Below are positions 42,949 through 54,300 of a stretch of 64,000 bases of DNA, in pieces; position 1 is the stretch's first letter, and each line of letters begins with the position of its first letter. Under the pieces are notes generated by a model, which was given only the letters and a program-made list of their open reading frames with translations, did not search any database and was not told the DNA's origin. The stretch lies in assembly GCF_004683905.1 (NCBI RefSeq), contig NZ_CP038438.1, positions 930,001-994,000 of the forward strand, given 5' to 3'. A program made the translations under genes and the position numbers. Source of the stretch: Pseudomonas fluorescens (GTDB taxonomy: Bacteria > Pseudomonadota > Gammaproteobacteria > Pseudomonadales > Pseudomonadaceae).

Positions 42949-44394
42949 TCAGCCTTCGAGCTTGCTTTTCAGCAGTTCGTTCACTTGCTGCGGGTTGGCC
43001 TTGCCTTTCGAAGCCTTCATGGCCTGACCGACGAAGAAGCCGAACATCTTGCCGCGTTTGGCTTCGTCTGCCGCACGGTATTGTTCGACCTGCTCGGCGT
43101 TGGCCGCGAGCATTTCGTCCAGCACCGCGGAGATCGCGCCGCTGTCGGTCACTTGCTTCAGACCGCGCTTGTCGATGATCTCGTCCGCCGTGCCTTCGCC
43201 GTTGGCCATCGCTTCGAACACCACTTTGGCGATCTTGCCGGAGATGGTGTTGTCCTTGATGCGCTGCAGCATGCCGCCCAACAGTTCAGCGGAAACCGGC
43301 GACTCGTCGATGTCCAGGCCTTGCTTGTTGAGCAGGCTGCCCAACTCGACCATCACCCAGTTCGCCGCCAGTTTGGCGTCGCCGCCGATGGCTGCGACCT
43401 TCTCGAAGTAGTCCGCTTGCTCACGGCTGGTAGCCAGCACGTTGGCGTCGTAGGCCGACAGACCGAACTGGCTCTGGAAGCGCTCGCGTTTTTGCGGTGG
43501 CAGTTCCGGCAGGGTGGCGCGCACCTCGCCGAGGAACGACTCTTCGATGACCACTGGCAGCAGGTCCGGGTCGGGGAAGTAACGATAGTCGTTGGCTTCC
43601 TCTTTGGAGCGCATCGGACGGGTCTCGTCCTTGTTCGGATCGTACAGACGGGTCTGCTGGATCACTTTGCCGCCGTCTTCGATCAGCTCGATCTGCCGCT
43701 GGATCTCGGAGTTGATGGCCTTCTCGATGAAGCGGAACGAGTTGACGTTCTTGATCTCGCAGCGGGTGCCGAACTCGACCTGGCCTTTCGGGCGGACCGA
43801 GACGTTGCAGTCGCAACGCAGCGAACCTTCGGCCATGTTGCCGTCGCAGATGCCCAGATAACGTACCAACGCGTGGATCGCCTTGACGTAAGCCACGGCT
43901 TCCTTGGCGCTGCGCATGTCCGGCTCGGAAACGATTTCCAGCAGCGGCGTGCCGGCACGGTTCAGGTCGATGCCGGTGGCACCGTTGAATTCTTCGTGCA
44001 GACTCTTGCCGGCGTCTTCTTCCAGGTGCGCGCGGGTGATGCCGACACGTTTGACGGTGCCGTCTTCCAGCGCGATGTCCAGGTGGCCCTTGCCGACGAT
44101 CGGCAATTCCATCTGACTGATCTGGTAGCCCTTCGGCAGGTCCGGGTAGAAGTAGTTTTTGCGGGCGAACACGTTGTGCTGACCGATCTCGGCGTCAATC
44201 GCCAGACCGAACATCACCGCCATGCGCACCGCTTCCTGGTTCAGCACCGGCAATACGCCGGGCATGCCCAGGTCGATCAGGCTGGCCTGGGTGTTCGGCT
44301 CGGAGCCGAACTGGGTGGAACTACCGGAAAAGATTTTCGACCGGGTAGTGAGCTGAGTGTGAATCTCCAGCCCGATCACGACTTCCCATTGCAT
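42949..44394 (-). CDS. gatB: Asp-tRNA(Asn)/Glu-tRNA(Gln) amidotransferase subunit B
   Basis: GatB phosphorylates and amidates Glu-tRNA(Gln) or Asp-tRNA(Asn) with ammonia from GatA. The 481-residue protein starts [20 protein letters not shown] (the GatB signature) and contains [43 protein letters not shown] and CDCNVSVRP. The C-terminal YqeY/tail domain ends [13 protein letters not shown]. It lies 10 nt downstream of gatA in the gatC-gatA-gatB operon. Confidence 0.97.
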   Translation of the reverse strand: MQWEVVIGLEIHTQLTTRSKIFSGSSTQFGSEPNTQASLIDLGMPGVLPVLNQEAVRMAVMFGLAIDAEIGQHNVFARKNYFYPDLPKGYQISQMELPIVGKGHLDIALEDGTVKRVGITRAHLEEDAGKSLHEEFNGATGIDLNRAGTPLLEIVSEPDMRSAKEAVAYVKAIHALVRYLGICDGNMAEGSLRCDCNVSVRPKGQVEFGTRCEIKNVNSFRFIEKAINSEIQRQIELIEDGGKVIQQTRLYDPNKDETRPMRSKEEANDYRYFPDPDLLPVVIEESFLGEVRATLPELPPQKRERFQSQFGLSAYDANVLATSREQADYFEKVAAIGGDAKLAANWVMVELGSLLNKQGLDIDESPVSAELLGGMLQRIKDNTISGKIAKVVFEAMANGEGTADEIIDKRGLKQVTDSGAISAVLDEMLAANAEQVEQYRAADEAKRGKMFGFFVGQAMKASKGKANPQQVNELLKSKLEG

Positions 44395-44404
44395 GTGTGT
44401 CTCC

Positions 44405-45856
44405 TCAGAAGCCGGTTGGGGTGCGGGTGTGCCAGTCAGTGTTCAACTGATACTGATGGGCAACGTTCAACAGGCGACCTTCCTGGAAATACGGCGCAAG
44501 CAACTGCACGCCCACCGGCAGACCGTCGACAAAACCGGCCGGCATCGACAGGCCCGGCAGGCCCGCGAGGTTGGCGGTGATGGTGTAGACGTCTTCCAGA
44601 TAGGCAGCGACCGGATCGCTGTTCTTCGCGCCGAGTTTCCAGGCCGGGTTCGGCGTGGTTGGGCCGAGGATGATGTCGACTTCATTAAAGGCCGCCATGA
44701 AGTCGTTCTTCACCAGACGACGGATCTTCTGCGCTTTCAGGTAGTAGGCGTCGTAGTAACCGGCGGACAGCGCGTAGGCGCCGACCATGATCCGGCGCTG
44801 CACTTCCGGCCCGAATCCTTCGCCACGCGAGCGTTTGTACAGGTCGATCAGGTTTTCCGGGTTCTCGCAGCGATGGCCGAAGCGCACGCCGTCGAAACGC
44901 GACAGGTTCGAGGAGGCCTCGGCTGGCGCGATCACGTAGTACGCAGGAATCGCGTGCTGCATGTTCGGCAGGCTGATTTCCTTGATCACGGCACCGAGCT
45001 TCTGCAGCTCTTTGATGCTGTTCTGGATCAGCTCGGCGATGCGCGGGTCGAGACCGGCGCTGAAGTATTCCTTCGGCACGCCGATGCGCAGGCCCTGCAG
45101 CGAAGTGTCGAGGCTGGCGGAGTAATCCGGAACCGGCTCATCGATGCTGGTGGAGTCGTTCTGGTCGAACCCGGCCATACCTTGCAACAAAATCGCGCAG
45201 TCTTCGGCCGTACGCGCCAACGGGCCACCTTGGTCGAGGCTGGAGGCGTAAGCGATCATGCCCCAGCGCGAAACACGACCGTACGTCGGTTTCAGGCCTG
45301 TGAGGTTGGTGAATGCAGCGGGCTGACGGATCGAACCACCGGTATCGGTGGCCGTGGCCGCCGGCAACAGACGAGCGGCAACCGCCGCCGCCGAACCACC
45401 GGACGAACCACCCGGCACGTGTTCCAGGTTCCACGGGTTTTTCACCGCACCGTACCAGCTCGACTCGTTGGCCGAACCCATGGCGAATTCGTCCATGTTG
45501 GTCTTGCCCAGGGTCACGGCGCCGGCAGCGGCCAGTTTCGCGACCACGGTGGCGTCGTACGGGGCCTTGAAGTTGTCGAGCATCTTCGAACCGCAGCTCG
45601 TGCGGATGCCCTGGGTGCAAAACAAGTCCTTGTGGGCGATCGGCGCACCGAGCAGGGCGCTGCTCTCACCGTTGGCCCGGCGCGCGTCGGCGGCTTTCGC
45701 CTGCTCGAGTGCCAGCTCTTCGGTGAGGCTGATGAAACTGTTGAGCTGCGGATCGAGCTGGGTAATACGCGCCAGCAGGACTTTGGTCAGCTCTTCGGAG
45801 GAAAACTTTTTATCGGCGAGACCGCGGGCGATCTCGGCCAGAGTCATTTGATGCAT
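44405..45856 (-). CDS. gatA: Asp-tRNA(Asn)/Glu-tRNA(Gln) amidotransferase subunit A
   Basis: GatA is the glutamine amidase that supplies ammonia to GatB. The 483-residue protein has the amidase-signature triad: K76 in [10 protein letters not shown]151 in GGSSGGS and S175 in [10 protein letters not shown], at the spacing of known GatA enzymes. The start [13 protein letters not shown] follows AAAGGGAAAGAG, 16 nt after gatC. No deviation from the family was noticed. Confidence 0.97.
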   Translation of the reverse strand: MHQMTLAEIARGLADKKFSSEELTKVLLARITQLDPQLNSFISLTEELALEQAKAADARRANGESSALLGAPIAHKDLFCTQGIRTSCGSKMLDNFKAPYDATVVAKLAAAGAVTLGKTNMDEFAMGSANESSWYGAVKNPWNLEHVPGGSSGGSAAAVAARLLPAATATDTGGSIRQPAAFTNLTGLKPTYGRVSRWGMIAYASSLDQGGPLARTAEDCAILLQGMAGFDQNDSTSIDEPVPDYSASLDTSLQGLRIGVPKEYFSAGLDPRIAELIQNSIKELQKLGAVIKEISLPNMQHAIPAYYVIAPAEASSNLSRFDGVRFGHRCENPENLIDLYKRSRGEGFGPEVQRRIMVGAYALSAGYYDAYYLKAQKIRRLVKNDFMAAFNEVDIILGPTTPNPAWKLGAKNSDPVAAYLEDVYTITANLAGLPGLSMPAGFVDGLPVGVQLLAPYFQEGRLLNVAHQYQLNTDWHTRTPTGF

Positions 45857-45872
45857 TGCAGGCTCTTTCCCT

Positions 45873-46160
45873 TTAGTCGATGACTTTCGGAACCAGATAC
45901 AGGCCGTTTTCGACCGCTGGTGCGATGGACTGATAGGCCTCGCGGTGATTGGTCTCGGTCACGACGTCGGCGCGCAGGCGCTGACTGGCTTCCAGCGGGT
46001 GGGCCAAAGGCTCGATACCGTCGGTATCGACGGCCTGCATTTCGTCGACCAGCCCGAGAATGCTGTTGAGGGCGGAAGTAATGTGCGGAAGATCGGCATC
46101 ATTCAGGCCAAGGCAGGCCAGATGTGCGATTTTTTCCACGTCGGAGCGTTCTAGCGCCAT
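45873..46160 (-). CDS. gatC: Asp-tRNA(Asn)/Glu-tRNA(Gln) amidotransferase subunit C
   Basis: GatC is the small subunit that clamps GatA and GatB. The 95-residue protein, [19 protein letters not shown], has the standard [10 protein letters not shown] and LRADVVTE motifs and the C-terminal [11 protein letters not shown]. The ribosome site is TGGAGAATCCCG. First gene of the operon, transcribed divergently from mreB across a 211-bp gap. Confidence 0.96.
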   Translation of the reverse strand: MALERSDVEKIAHLACLGLNDADLPHITSALNSILGLVDEMQAVDTDGIEPLAHPLEASQRLRADVVTETNHREAYQSIAPAVENGLYLVPKVID

Positions 46161-46298
46161 CGGGATTCTCCAGTGGAAAACAGAACGGACGGCGTCCGTG
46201 TGTTAGATTGTCGGAACACTACCGCACTTCTACGGTCATAAGGCCGCGATTGTGGGGCTTGGTGCACAGAAAAGCGGCCAATTTAACATATTGGCGCC

Positions 46299-46327
46299 TT
46301 GCCCAAAATCCCTGTCGTTGTTAGAGT
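46299..46327 (+). promoter_or_regulatory. Sigma70-type promoter of mreB
   Basis: TTGCCC (46299-46304), a 17-bp spacer and TAGAGT (46322-46327) give a start about 38 nt before the mreB ATG. Confidence 0.5.
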
Positions 46328-46359
46328 TTGCCGCACTTTTTTACCCACGCGTTGCCTAG

Positions 46360-47409
<1,050 letters not shown>

Positions 47410-47439
47410 GCGCCGGTTTGCAATACGTGGGTGAGCGCA

Positions 47440-47465
47440 CAGGCAGCACTTTGCAGTGCTGCCTG
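47440..47465 (+). terminator. Hairpin between mreB and mreC (partial terminator)
   Basis: CAGGCAGCACT-TTGC-AGTGCTGCCTG is a perfect 11-bp stem with a 4-nt loop, followed by TTGGCGTTTATCTT, which is not a clean T run. It may reduce read-through so that MreB is made in excess of MreC/MreD. Confidence 0.6.
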
Positions 47466-47550
47466 TTGGCGTTTATCTTCTGTCAGTCTTCATCCAGGCC
47501 GGTTTGATGCCGTATGAATAAACAGAACATTTGCCTGGGAGGAGCGGCTT

Positions 47551-48663
47551 ATTAAACCGCTTTTCGCCAAAGGCCCTTCGTTGGGTGTGCGCCTGTTGGT
47601 GCTGGCCGTGCTGTCGGTCGCGCTGATGGTGGTCGATGCCCGCTTCGACCTGCTCAAACCCGCGCGCAAACAAGCGTCGCTGGTGTTGATGGACGCCTAC
47701 TGGATCACCGACCTGCCCGGACGGCTGTGGGAAGGGATCGCCAGTCAGTTCGGCAGCCGCACCGAGCTGGTCGCCGAAAACGAAAAACTCAAGACCGAGA
47801 ACCTGCTGTTGCAGGGGCGCATGCAGAAGCTTGCCGCCCTTACCGAGCAGAACGTGCGGCTGCGCGAGTTGCTCAATTCCTCCGCACTGGTCAACGAAAA
47901 GGTCGAAGTGGCCGAGTTGATCGGCATGGACCCCAATCCCTTCACCCATCGCATCATCATCAATAAAGGTGAGCGCGATGGCGTGGTGCTCGGTCAGCCG
48001 GTGCTCGATGCACGCGGTCTGATGGGCCAGGTGGTCGAGTTGATGCCGTACACCTCCCGGGTGCTGCTGCTGACCGACACCACTCACAGCATTCCTGTGC
48101 AGGTGAACCGTAACGGTCTGCGGGCGATTGCCAGCGGCACCGGCAACCCGGAACGTCTGGAACTGCGGCATGTTGCCGATACCGCTGACATCAAGGAAGG
48201 CGATCTGCTGGTCAGCTCCGGCCTGGGTCAGCGCTTCCCGGCCGGTTATCCGGTGGCGACGGTCAAGGAAGTCATCCACGATTCCGGCCAGCCGTTCGCA
48301 ATTGTCCGCGCGGTGCCGACCGCTGCGTTGAACCGCAGCCGTTATCTGCTGCTGGTGTTCAGTGACAACCGCACCGCCGAAGAGCGCGCCAACGATGCGG
48401 CGCAGGCCCAGGAAAATCTCGATGCGCAGGGCGGCGGCCCGATGCTTCCAGCCACGGTGCCGAAAGTCGTCAACACACCGGCAGCGGCGGCAACGCCAGC
48501 TTCGCCGACCGCTCCAGCGCCAGCTGCTGCGGCCAGCACCACGCCGGCCAAACCTGCGGCCAAGCCCGCGGCGGCGAGCAAGCCGCCAGCATCCCAGCCT
48601 GCTGCGCGTCCGGCGGCGAAACCGCCCGCCACTGCGCCGGGCAACACAGGGAGACAAGAATAA
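47551..48663 (+). CDS. mreC: Rod shape-determining protein MreC (ATT start)
   Basis: MreC is the bitopic scaffold linking MreB to the periplasmic cell-wall synthases. The best reading starts at an ATT (47551): GGAGGAG lies six bases upstream, and the N-terminus IKPLFAKGPSLGVRLLVLAV fits the family. The only normal start in frame is a TTG at 47581, 36 nt from any ribosome site. The 370 residues have a TM helix (13-31), a coiled coil around LVAENEKLKTENLLLQGRMQ, two beta domains (to about 280) and a long Ala/Pro-rich C-terminal tail typical of Pseudomonas. Its TAA overlaps mreD. Confidence 0.9.
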   Translation: MKPLFAKGPSLGVRLLVLAVLSVALMVVDARFDLLKPARKQASLVLMDAYWITDLPGRLWEGIASQFGSRTELVAENEKLKTENLLLQGRMQKLAALTEQNVRLRELLNSSALVNEKVEVAELIGMDPNPFTHRIIINKGERDGVVLGQPVLDARGLMGQVVELMPYTSRVLLLTDTTHSIPVQVNRNGLRAIASGTGNPERLELRHVADTADIKEGDLLVSSGLGQRFPAGYPVATVKEVIHDSGQPFAIVRAVPTAALNRSRYLLLVFSDNRTAEERANDAAQAQENLDAQGGGPMLPATVPKVVNTPAAAATPASPTAPAPAAAASTTPAKPAAKPAAASKPPASQPAARPAAKPPATAPGNTGRQE

Positions 48664-49154
48664 TGGTCGGCGCTACCGCTTCGCGTAACGGCTGGATTGT
48701 CTGGCTGACTTTTGTCTTCGGCATCCTGCTCAGCGTTTCACCGCTGCCGATGTTCATGGAAATCCTGCGTCCCCTCTGGCTGGCCTTGCTGCTGACTTTC
48801 TGGGCGTTGTACATGCCGCATACGGTCGGCATGGTCACCGCGTTCTGCCTGGGGCTGGCCGAAGACGTGCTGCAGGGCGATCTGCTTGGCCAGAATGCGT
48901 TGATCCTGACGCTGATCACTTTCCTCGTGCTGTCGTTGCAGCAGCGTCTGCGGATGTTCCCGATGTGGCAGCAATGCCTGGTGATCCTGGTGATCTTCGG
49001 CCTCGCTCAACTGGTTCAATTGTGGCTCAGCGCCTTGACCGGCAACCGTCAGCCAACCCTGGCGCTGGTACTGCCGGCACTGGTCAGTGCCTTGCTCTGG
49101 CCTTGGGTCAGCTTCGCTTTGCGTGGATTGCGCCGGCGCTACAAAATCAACTGA
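48663..49154 (+). CDS. mreD: Rod shape-determining membrane protein MreD
   Basis: This 163-residue integral membrane protein has five or six helices and the MreD motif [17 protein letters not shown]. It starts at the ATG overlapping the mreC stop (TAATG), with AGGGAGACA upstream. It works with MreC in the elongasome. Confidence 0.93.
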   Translation: MVGATASRNGWIVWLTFVFGILLSVSPLPMFMEILRPLWLALLLTFWALYMPHTVGMVTAFCLGLAEDVLQGDLLGQNALILTLITFLVLSLQQRLRMFPMWQQCLVILVIFGLAQLVQLWLSALTGNRQPTLALVLPALVSALLWPWVSFALRGLRRRYKIN

Positions 49155-49198
49155 TTCGGTCAGGCATGTGCCCGCACCTCGACAAGGGAGATGTCTTG

Positions 49199-49795
49199 AT
49201 GAAGCCGCTTTACCTCGCCTCTGGTTCGCCGCGTCGGCGTGAGTTGCTCACGCAGATCGGCGTGCCGTTCTCCGCCATCAGTGCGGACATCGATGAAACC
49301 CCGCTCCCCGAAGAATCGCCAGCGGCCTATGTCGAACGCCTTGCGCGTGGCAAGGCCGAGGCCGGTCGACGCACGCTGGTGTCCGACGCGGCATTTTGCG
49401 TTCTGGGCGCAGATACCGCGGTGGTGCTCGACGGCAAAATTCTTGGCAAACCGGTGGACGAAGCCGACGCATGCGCCATGCTGATGATGTTGTCCGGCAA
49501 GGAGCATGAAGTGCTGACCGCCATCGCCGTGCTCGAAGGCGAGCGCTGTGAGTCGCGCGTGGTGCGCAGTCTGGTGCGGTTCCGCCCGATCAGCCGCGAA
49601 GAAGCGGCGGCCTACTGGGCCAGTGGCGAACCCCGGGACAAGGCTGGCGGTTATGGCATTCAGGGCCTCGGCGCGGTGTTTGTCGCCGGGCTCAATGGCA
49701 GCTATTCGGCGGTGGTCGGGCTGCCGGTTTGCGAAACCGCAGAACTGTTGGGCCATTTCGGCATACCCTGTTGGCAAAACCTGAACGCGCAATGA
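49199..49795 (+). CDS. maf: Maf-type nucleoside triphosphate pyrophosphatase
   Basis: Maf proteins hydrolyse dTTP/UTP or modified nucleotides to monophosphates. The 198-residue product has [14 protein letters not shown] (4-17), the [20 protein letters not shown] region, [10 protein letters not shown] and [12 protein letters not shown]. The [20 protein letters not shown] loop is of the dTTP/UTP (YhdE) type. Start 49199 has AAGGGAG eight bases upstream. A longer frame would run into mreD. It is the fourth gene of the mre cluster. Confidence 0.93.
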   Translation: MKPLYLASGSPRRRELLTQIGVPFSAISADIDETPLPEESPAAYVERLARGKAEAGRRTLVSDAAFCVLGADTAVVLDGKILGKPVDEADACAMLMMLSGKEHEVLTAIAVLEGERCESRVVRSLVRFRPISREEAAAYWASGEPRDKAGGYGIQGLGAVFVAGLNGSYSAVVGLPVCETAELLGHFGIPCWQNLNAQ

Positions 49796-49853
49796 GCGTC
49801 GTACGAATCAAGATGCGGCCATTATCGTGAACATGCCTGAACGAGACCCTGCC

Positions 49854-51311
49854 ATGAGTGAAGAGATTCTGATCAACATCACGCCGATGGAATCGCGCGT
49901 GGCGGTGGTCGAAAACGGTGTGCTGCAAGAAGTCCATGTCGAGCGCACGCAAAAACGCGGGATCGTCGGCAACATCTATAAGGGCAAGATTGTCCGGGTG
50001 CTGCCGGGCATGCAGGCGGCATTCGTCGACATCGGTCTGGATCGTGCCGCGTTCATCCATGCCTCGGAAATCTCCCTGCGCGAAGGCCCTGCGGTGGAAA
50101 GCATCAGCGCGCTGGTGCACGAAGGGCAGAGCCTGGTGGTACAGGTGACCAAGGATCCGATCGGTTCCAAGGGCGCGCGCCTGACCACGCAGCTGTCGAT
50201 TCCGTCGCGCTATCTGGTGTACATGCCGCGCACCGCCCACGTCGGCATTTCCCTGAAAATCGAAGACGAAGCCGAGCGCGAGCGCCTCAAACAGGTGGTC
50301 AGCGATTGTGTGGCCAAGGAAGGAATCAAGGAGGCCGGTGGCTTCATTCTGCGTACCGCCGCCGAAGGTGCCGGGGCCGATGAGATCCTCATGGACATCC
50401 GCTACCTGCGCCGCCTGTGGGATCAGATCAATGCGCAGATCCAGACCATCGGCGCGCCGAGTGTGATCTACGAAGACCTCGGTCTGGCCCTGCGCACGTT
50501 GCGCGATCTGGTCAGCCCGAAGATCGAGAAAATCCGCATCGACTCCAGGGAAACCTTCCAGAAAACCACGCAGTTTGTGGCCGAACTGATGCCGGAAATC
50601 GCCGATCGTCTCGAACACTATCCGGGCGAGAGGCCAATTTTCGACCTGTATGGCGTCGAAGACGAAATCCAGAAAGCCCTCGAGCGCAAAGTGCCGCTCA
50701 AGTCCGGCGGCTATCTGGTGGTCGATCCGGCGGAAGCCATGACCACCATCGACGTCAATACCGGCGCGTTTGTAGGCCATCGCAATCTCGAAGAAACCAT
50801 CTTCAAGACCAACCTCGAAGCCGCCACCGCGATTGCCCGGCAGATGCGCCTGCGCAATCTGGGTGGGATCATCATCATCGACTTCATCGACATGGAAGAT
50901 GAAGAGCATCAGCGCCAGGTGCTGCGTACCCTGGAAAAACAGCTCGAACGTGATCACGCCAAGACCAACATCATCGGTATCACCGAGTTGGGCCTGGTGC
51001 AGATGACCCGCAAGCGCACCCGTGAAAGCCTTGAGCAAGTGCTGTGCGAGCCGTGCAGCAGTTGCCAGGGGCGGGGCAAGTTGAAGACCCCGGAAACCAT
51101 CTGTTACGAGATTTTCCGCGAGATTCTGCGCGAAGCCCGCGCCTATCAGGCCGAAGGTTACCGGGTGCTGGCGAACCAGAAAGTGGTGGACCGTTTGCTC
51201 GATGAAGAATCCGGTAACGTCGCCGAGCTTGAAGGGTTTATCGGCCGCACCATACGCTTTCAGGTCGAAACCATGTATTCCCAGGAACAATATGACGTGG
51301 TGCTGCTCTGA
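49854..51311 (+). CDS. rng: Ribonuclease G
   Basis: RNase G is an endoribonuclease for 16S rRNA 5' maturation and mRNA decay. The 485-residue protein has an N-terminal S1 domain (about 38-120), the DNase-I-like catalytic part with D300 (MTTIDVNTGAFVG) and D343/D346 (IIIIDFIDM), and the Zn-link cysteines C398, C401 and C404 (LCEPCSSC). It lacks the long C-terminal scaffold of RNase E. ATG 49854 (MSEEILINITP) is preferred over an in-frame ATG 27 nt earlier, because it matches family N-termini. Confidence 0.95.
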   Translation: MSEEILINITPMESRVAVVENGVLQEVHVERTQKRGIVGNIYKGKIVRVLPGMQAAFVDIGLDRAAFIHASEISLREGPAVESISALVHEGQSLVVQVTKDPIGSKGARLTTQLSIPSRYLVYMPRTAHVGISLKIEDEAERERLKQVVSDCVAKEGIKEAGGFILRTAAEGAGADEILMDIRYLRRLWDQINAQIQTIGAPSVIYEDLGLALRTLRDLVSPKIEKIRIDSRETFQKTTQFVAELMPEIADRLEHYPGERPIFDLYGVEDEIQKALERKVPLKSGGYLVVDPAEAMTTIDVNTGAFVGHRNLEETIFKTNLEAATAIARQMRLRNLGGIIIIDFIDMEDEEHQRQVLRTLEKQLERDHAKTNIIGITELGLVQMTRKRTRESLEQVLCEPCSSCQGRGKLKTPETICYEIFREILREARAYQAEGYRVLANQKVVDRLLDEESGNVAELEGFIGRTIRFQVETMYSQEQYDVVLL

Positions 51312-51386
51312 ACCCCTGCAGCACATTTAATCCACAACGGCTGGCCTCAGCTTTCAGTAGTTTTTTTGCCATGGGAGCCAACTGAC

Positions 51387-54300
51387 ATGGAGCGTCTGAC
51401 ACGCATTTTGGCCGCACTGACCCGCTGGGGGCTGGGCCTGTGCGCGTTGGTTCTGGTGTTGATGGCGTTGTACGTCAGCCTCGGTCGGGAACTGACGCCA
51501 CTGGTGGCGGAATACCGCACCGATATCGAAGACAAGGCCACGGCTGCGCTTGGCATGCCGTTGCAGATCGGCGAGCTGGAAGGCAACTGGAGCGGCTTCG
51601 CGCCGATTCTGCTGGCCCACGATGTGATGGTCGGTGACGGCGCCAATGCCTTGCGTCTGGATCGGGTGCGCGTGGTGCCTGACCTCTGGGCCAGTCTACT
51701 GTCGCGCGAAGTGCGTATCGCCCATCTGGAATTGAACGGCCTGAAGATCAGTGTCAAAGAAGCACAGGACGGCACCTGGGCGCTGGAAGGCCTGCCGGTG
51801 CAGAACGATCAGCCGCTGGATCCCGAACAATTGTTCAAGCGCTCGCAGATGGTTCAGCAACTGTCGGTGCTCGACAGTCAGGTGACCGTGCAGCCGCTGG
51901 ATCAGGCGCCGATGACCTTTACGTATGTCGGCCTCAATCTGAAAACCGGCAGCAGCCGTCAGCGTCTTGATGCTCGTCTGACCTTGCCCGACGGGCAACC
52001 GGTGGCGATGAGCCTGCGTACACGGATTCGCCCCCCTCAATTGCCGGACAGTTCGCTGGAGGGTTATGTCAGCCTGCCGCAAAGCGATTGGTCGAAGTGG
52101 CTGCCGGAGCGTTTGACCCAACAGTGGAATTTTTCCGAGATCAAGGCTGGCGGCGAGCTGTGGGTGAACTGGAACGACGGCGCTCTGCAAAGCGCCGCCA
52201 TTCGTTTGAACGCACCACAGGTGACCGGCGCTTATGCCGAGCGCAAGCCGATCAAGATCAACAATCTGGCGCTCAACGGCTATTACCAGCGCGATGACGA
52301 GGGCGCGATTGTCACTCTCGATTCGCTGGCGATGAACTTCGGCGAGACCCGCTGGGAATCCCATGTGCAGCTCAAGCAGACGGTGGCCACCGATAAAACC
52401 GATGAGTTGTGGCACTTGCAGGCCGACCGCCTCGACCTGACACCGATCACGCCGTTGCTCAATGCGCTGGGGCCGTTGCCCGAAAACGTCGCTACGGTCG
52501 TCGACCACCTGAAGGTGACGGGTGGACTGCGCAACGTGCTGCTGGATTTTCGTCCCAATGCCACCGACGGCTCGAAATTCGGCTTTGCGGCCAACCTCGA
52601 TAATGTCGGTTTCGATGCCTATCACGGTGCCCCGGCGGCGCGAAACGTCAGTGGCAGCCTCAGCGGCAACCTCGACGGTGGCGAGTTGCGCCTGGACAGC
52701 AAGGATTTCGTCCTGCACCTCGACCCGATCTTCGCCAAGCCATGGCAATACATCCAGGCCAATGCCCGACTGACCTGGAAGCTCGATAAAGAAGGTTTCA
52801 CCCTGATCGCGCCGTACCTGAAAGTGCTGGGCGAAGAGGGCAAGATTGCCGGCGACTTCCTGATCCGCCTGCACTTCGACCATAGCCAGGAAGACTACAT
52901 GGACCTGCGCGTCGGGCTGGTCGATGGCGATGGTCGCTACACCGCCAAATACCTGCCCGAAGTCTTGAGCCCGGCCCTCGACGAGTGGCTGCGTACAGCG
53001 ATCCTCAAGGGCGCCGTGGATCAGGGCTTCTTCCAGTACCAGGGTTCGCTGAGCAAAAACGCCAAGGACGTGGATCGCAGCATCAGCCTGTTCTTCAAGG
53101 TGCATGACGCCGAGCTGGCGTTCCAGCCGGGCTGGCCGCACGTGAGCAAGGTCAGCGGCGATGTGTTCATCGAGGACAGCGGCGTGCGCATCGTGGCCGA
53201 CAAGGGCCAGTTGCTCGACACCCAGGTCAGCGACGTTTTCGTCAACATTCCCCATGTGCCGGCCGGGCAACCTACCCATCTGTTGCTCGACGGCGGATTT
53301 GCCGGCGGGCTGGGCGATGGCCTGAAAATTCTCCAGACCGCGCCGATCGGTACCGGCGAAACCTTTGCCGGCTGGGAAGGCGAGGGCGATTTGCAGGGCA
53401 AGGTCAAACTCGACATTCCGCTGGAAAAGGGCGATCTGCCGAAGATCCTCGTCGATTTCAAAACCGCCAATGCGCGCCTGAAACTGGCCGAGCCGAAGCT
53501 GGAACTGAGCCAGCTCAAGGGCGATTTCCGTTTTGACAGCGCCAAGGGGCTGAGCGGGCAGAACATCGCCGCCAGGGCCTTCGACAAGCCGGTGACCGCG
53601 CAGATTTTCGCTGATGGCAGCCCGAACAAGCTCAAGACTCGGGTCGCGGCCTCCGGGCAGGTCGAGGTCAAGAAGCTCACTGACTGGCTGGGCGTGACTC
53701 AGCCGTTGCCGGTGTCCGGGACCCTTCCGTATCAGTTGCAGGTCAACCTTGACGGCACTGACAGTCAGCTCACTGTCAGCTCCAGCATGAAAGGCGTGGC
53801 AGTGGATCTGCCGGCACCGTTTGGCATGTCGGCCGAGCAGGGTCGTGACACGGTGTTCCGCATGACGTTGCAAGGTGCGGAGCGGCGTTACTGGGTCAAC
53901 TACGATCAACTGGCGAGCTTCACCTTCGCCGCGCCGCCGAGCAATATCGCCGATGGTCGCGGTGAGCTGTTCCTCGGTACGGGCGACGCCGTACTGCCGG
54001 AGGCCAAGGGCTTGCGCATTCGCGGTGTGCTGTCGGAGCTGGACGTCGCGCCGTGGCAGGATCTGGTCAGCAAATACGCCGGCAACGATCCGGGCGGCAG
54101 TGCCAAACAATTGCTCAACAGTGCCGACTTCAAGGTGGGCAAGCTCACCGCCTTCGGCACCACGCTGGATCAGGCTGCTGTACAGGTCAATCGCAAGCCA
54201 TGGGCGTGGAATCTGGCGCTCGACAGCCAGCAGGCCAAGGGTTCGGCCAGCCTGCCCGATGCCAAGGGCGCGCCGATCGCGGTCAATCTGCAATACGTAC

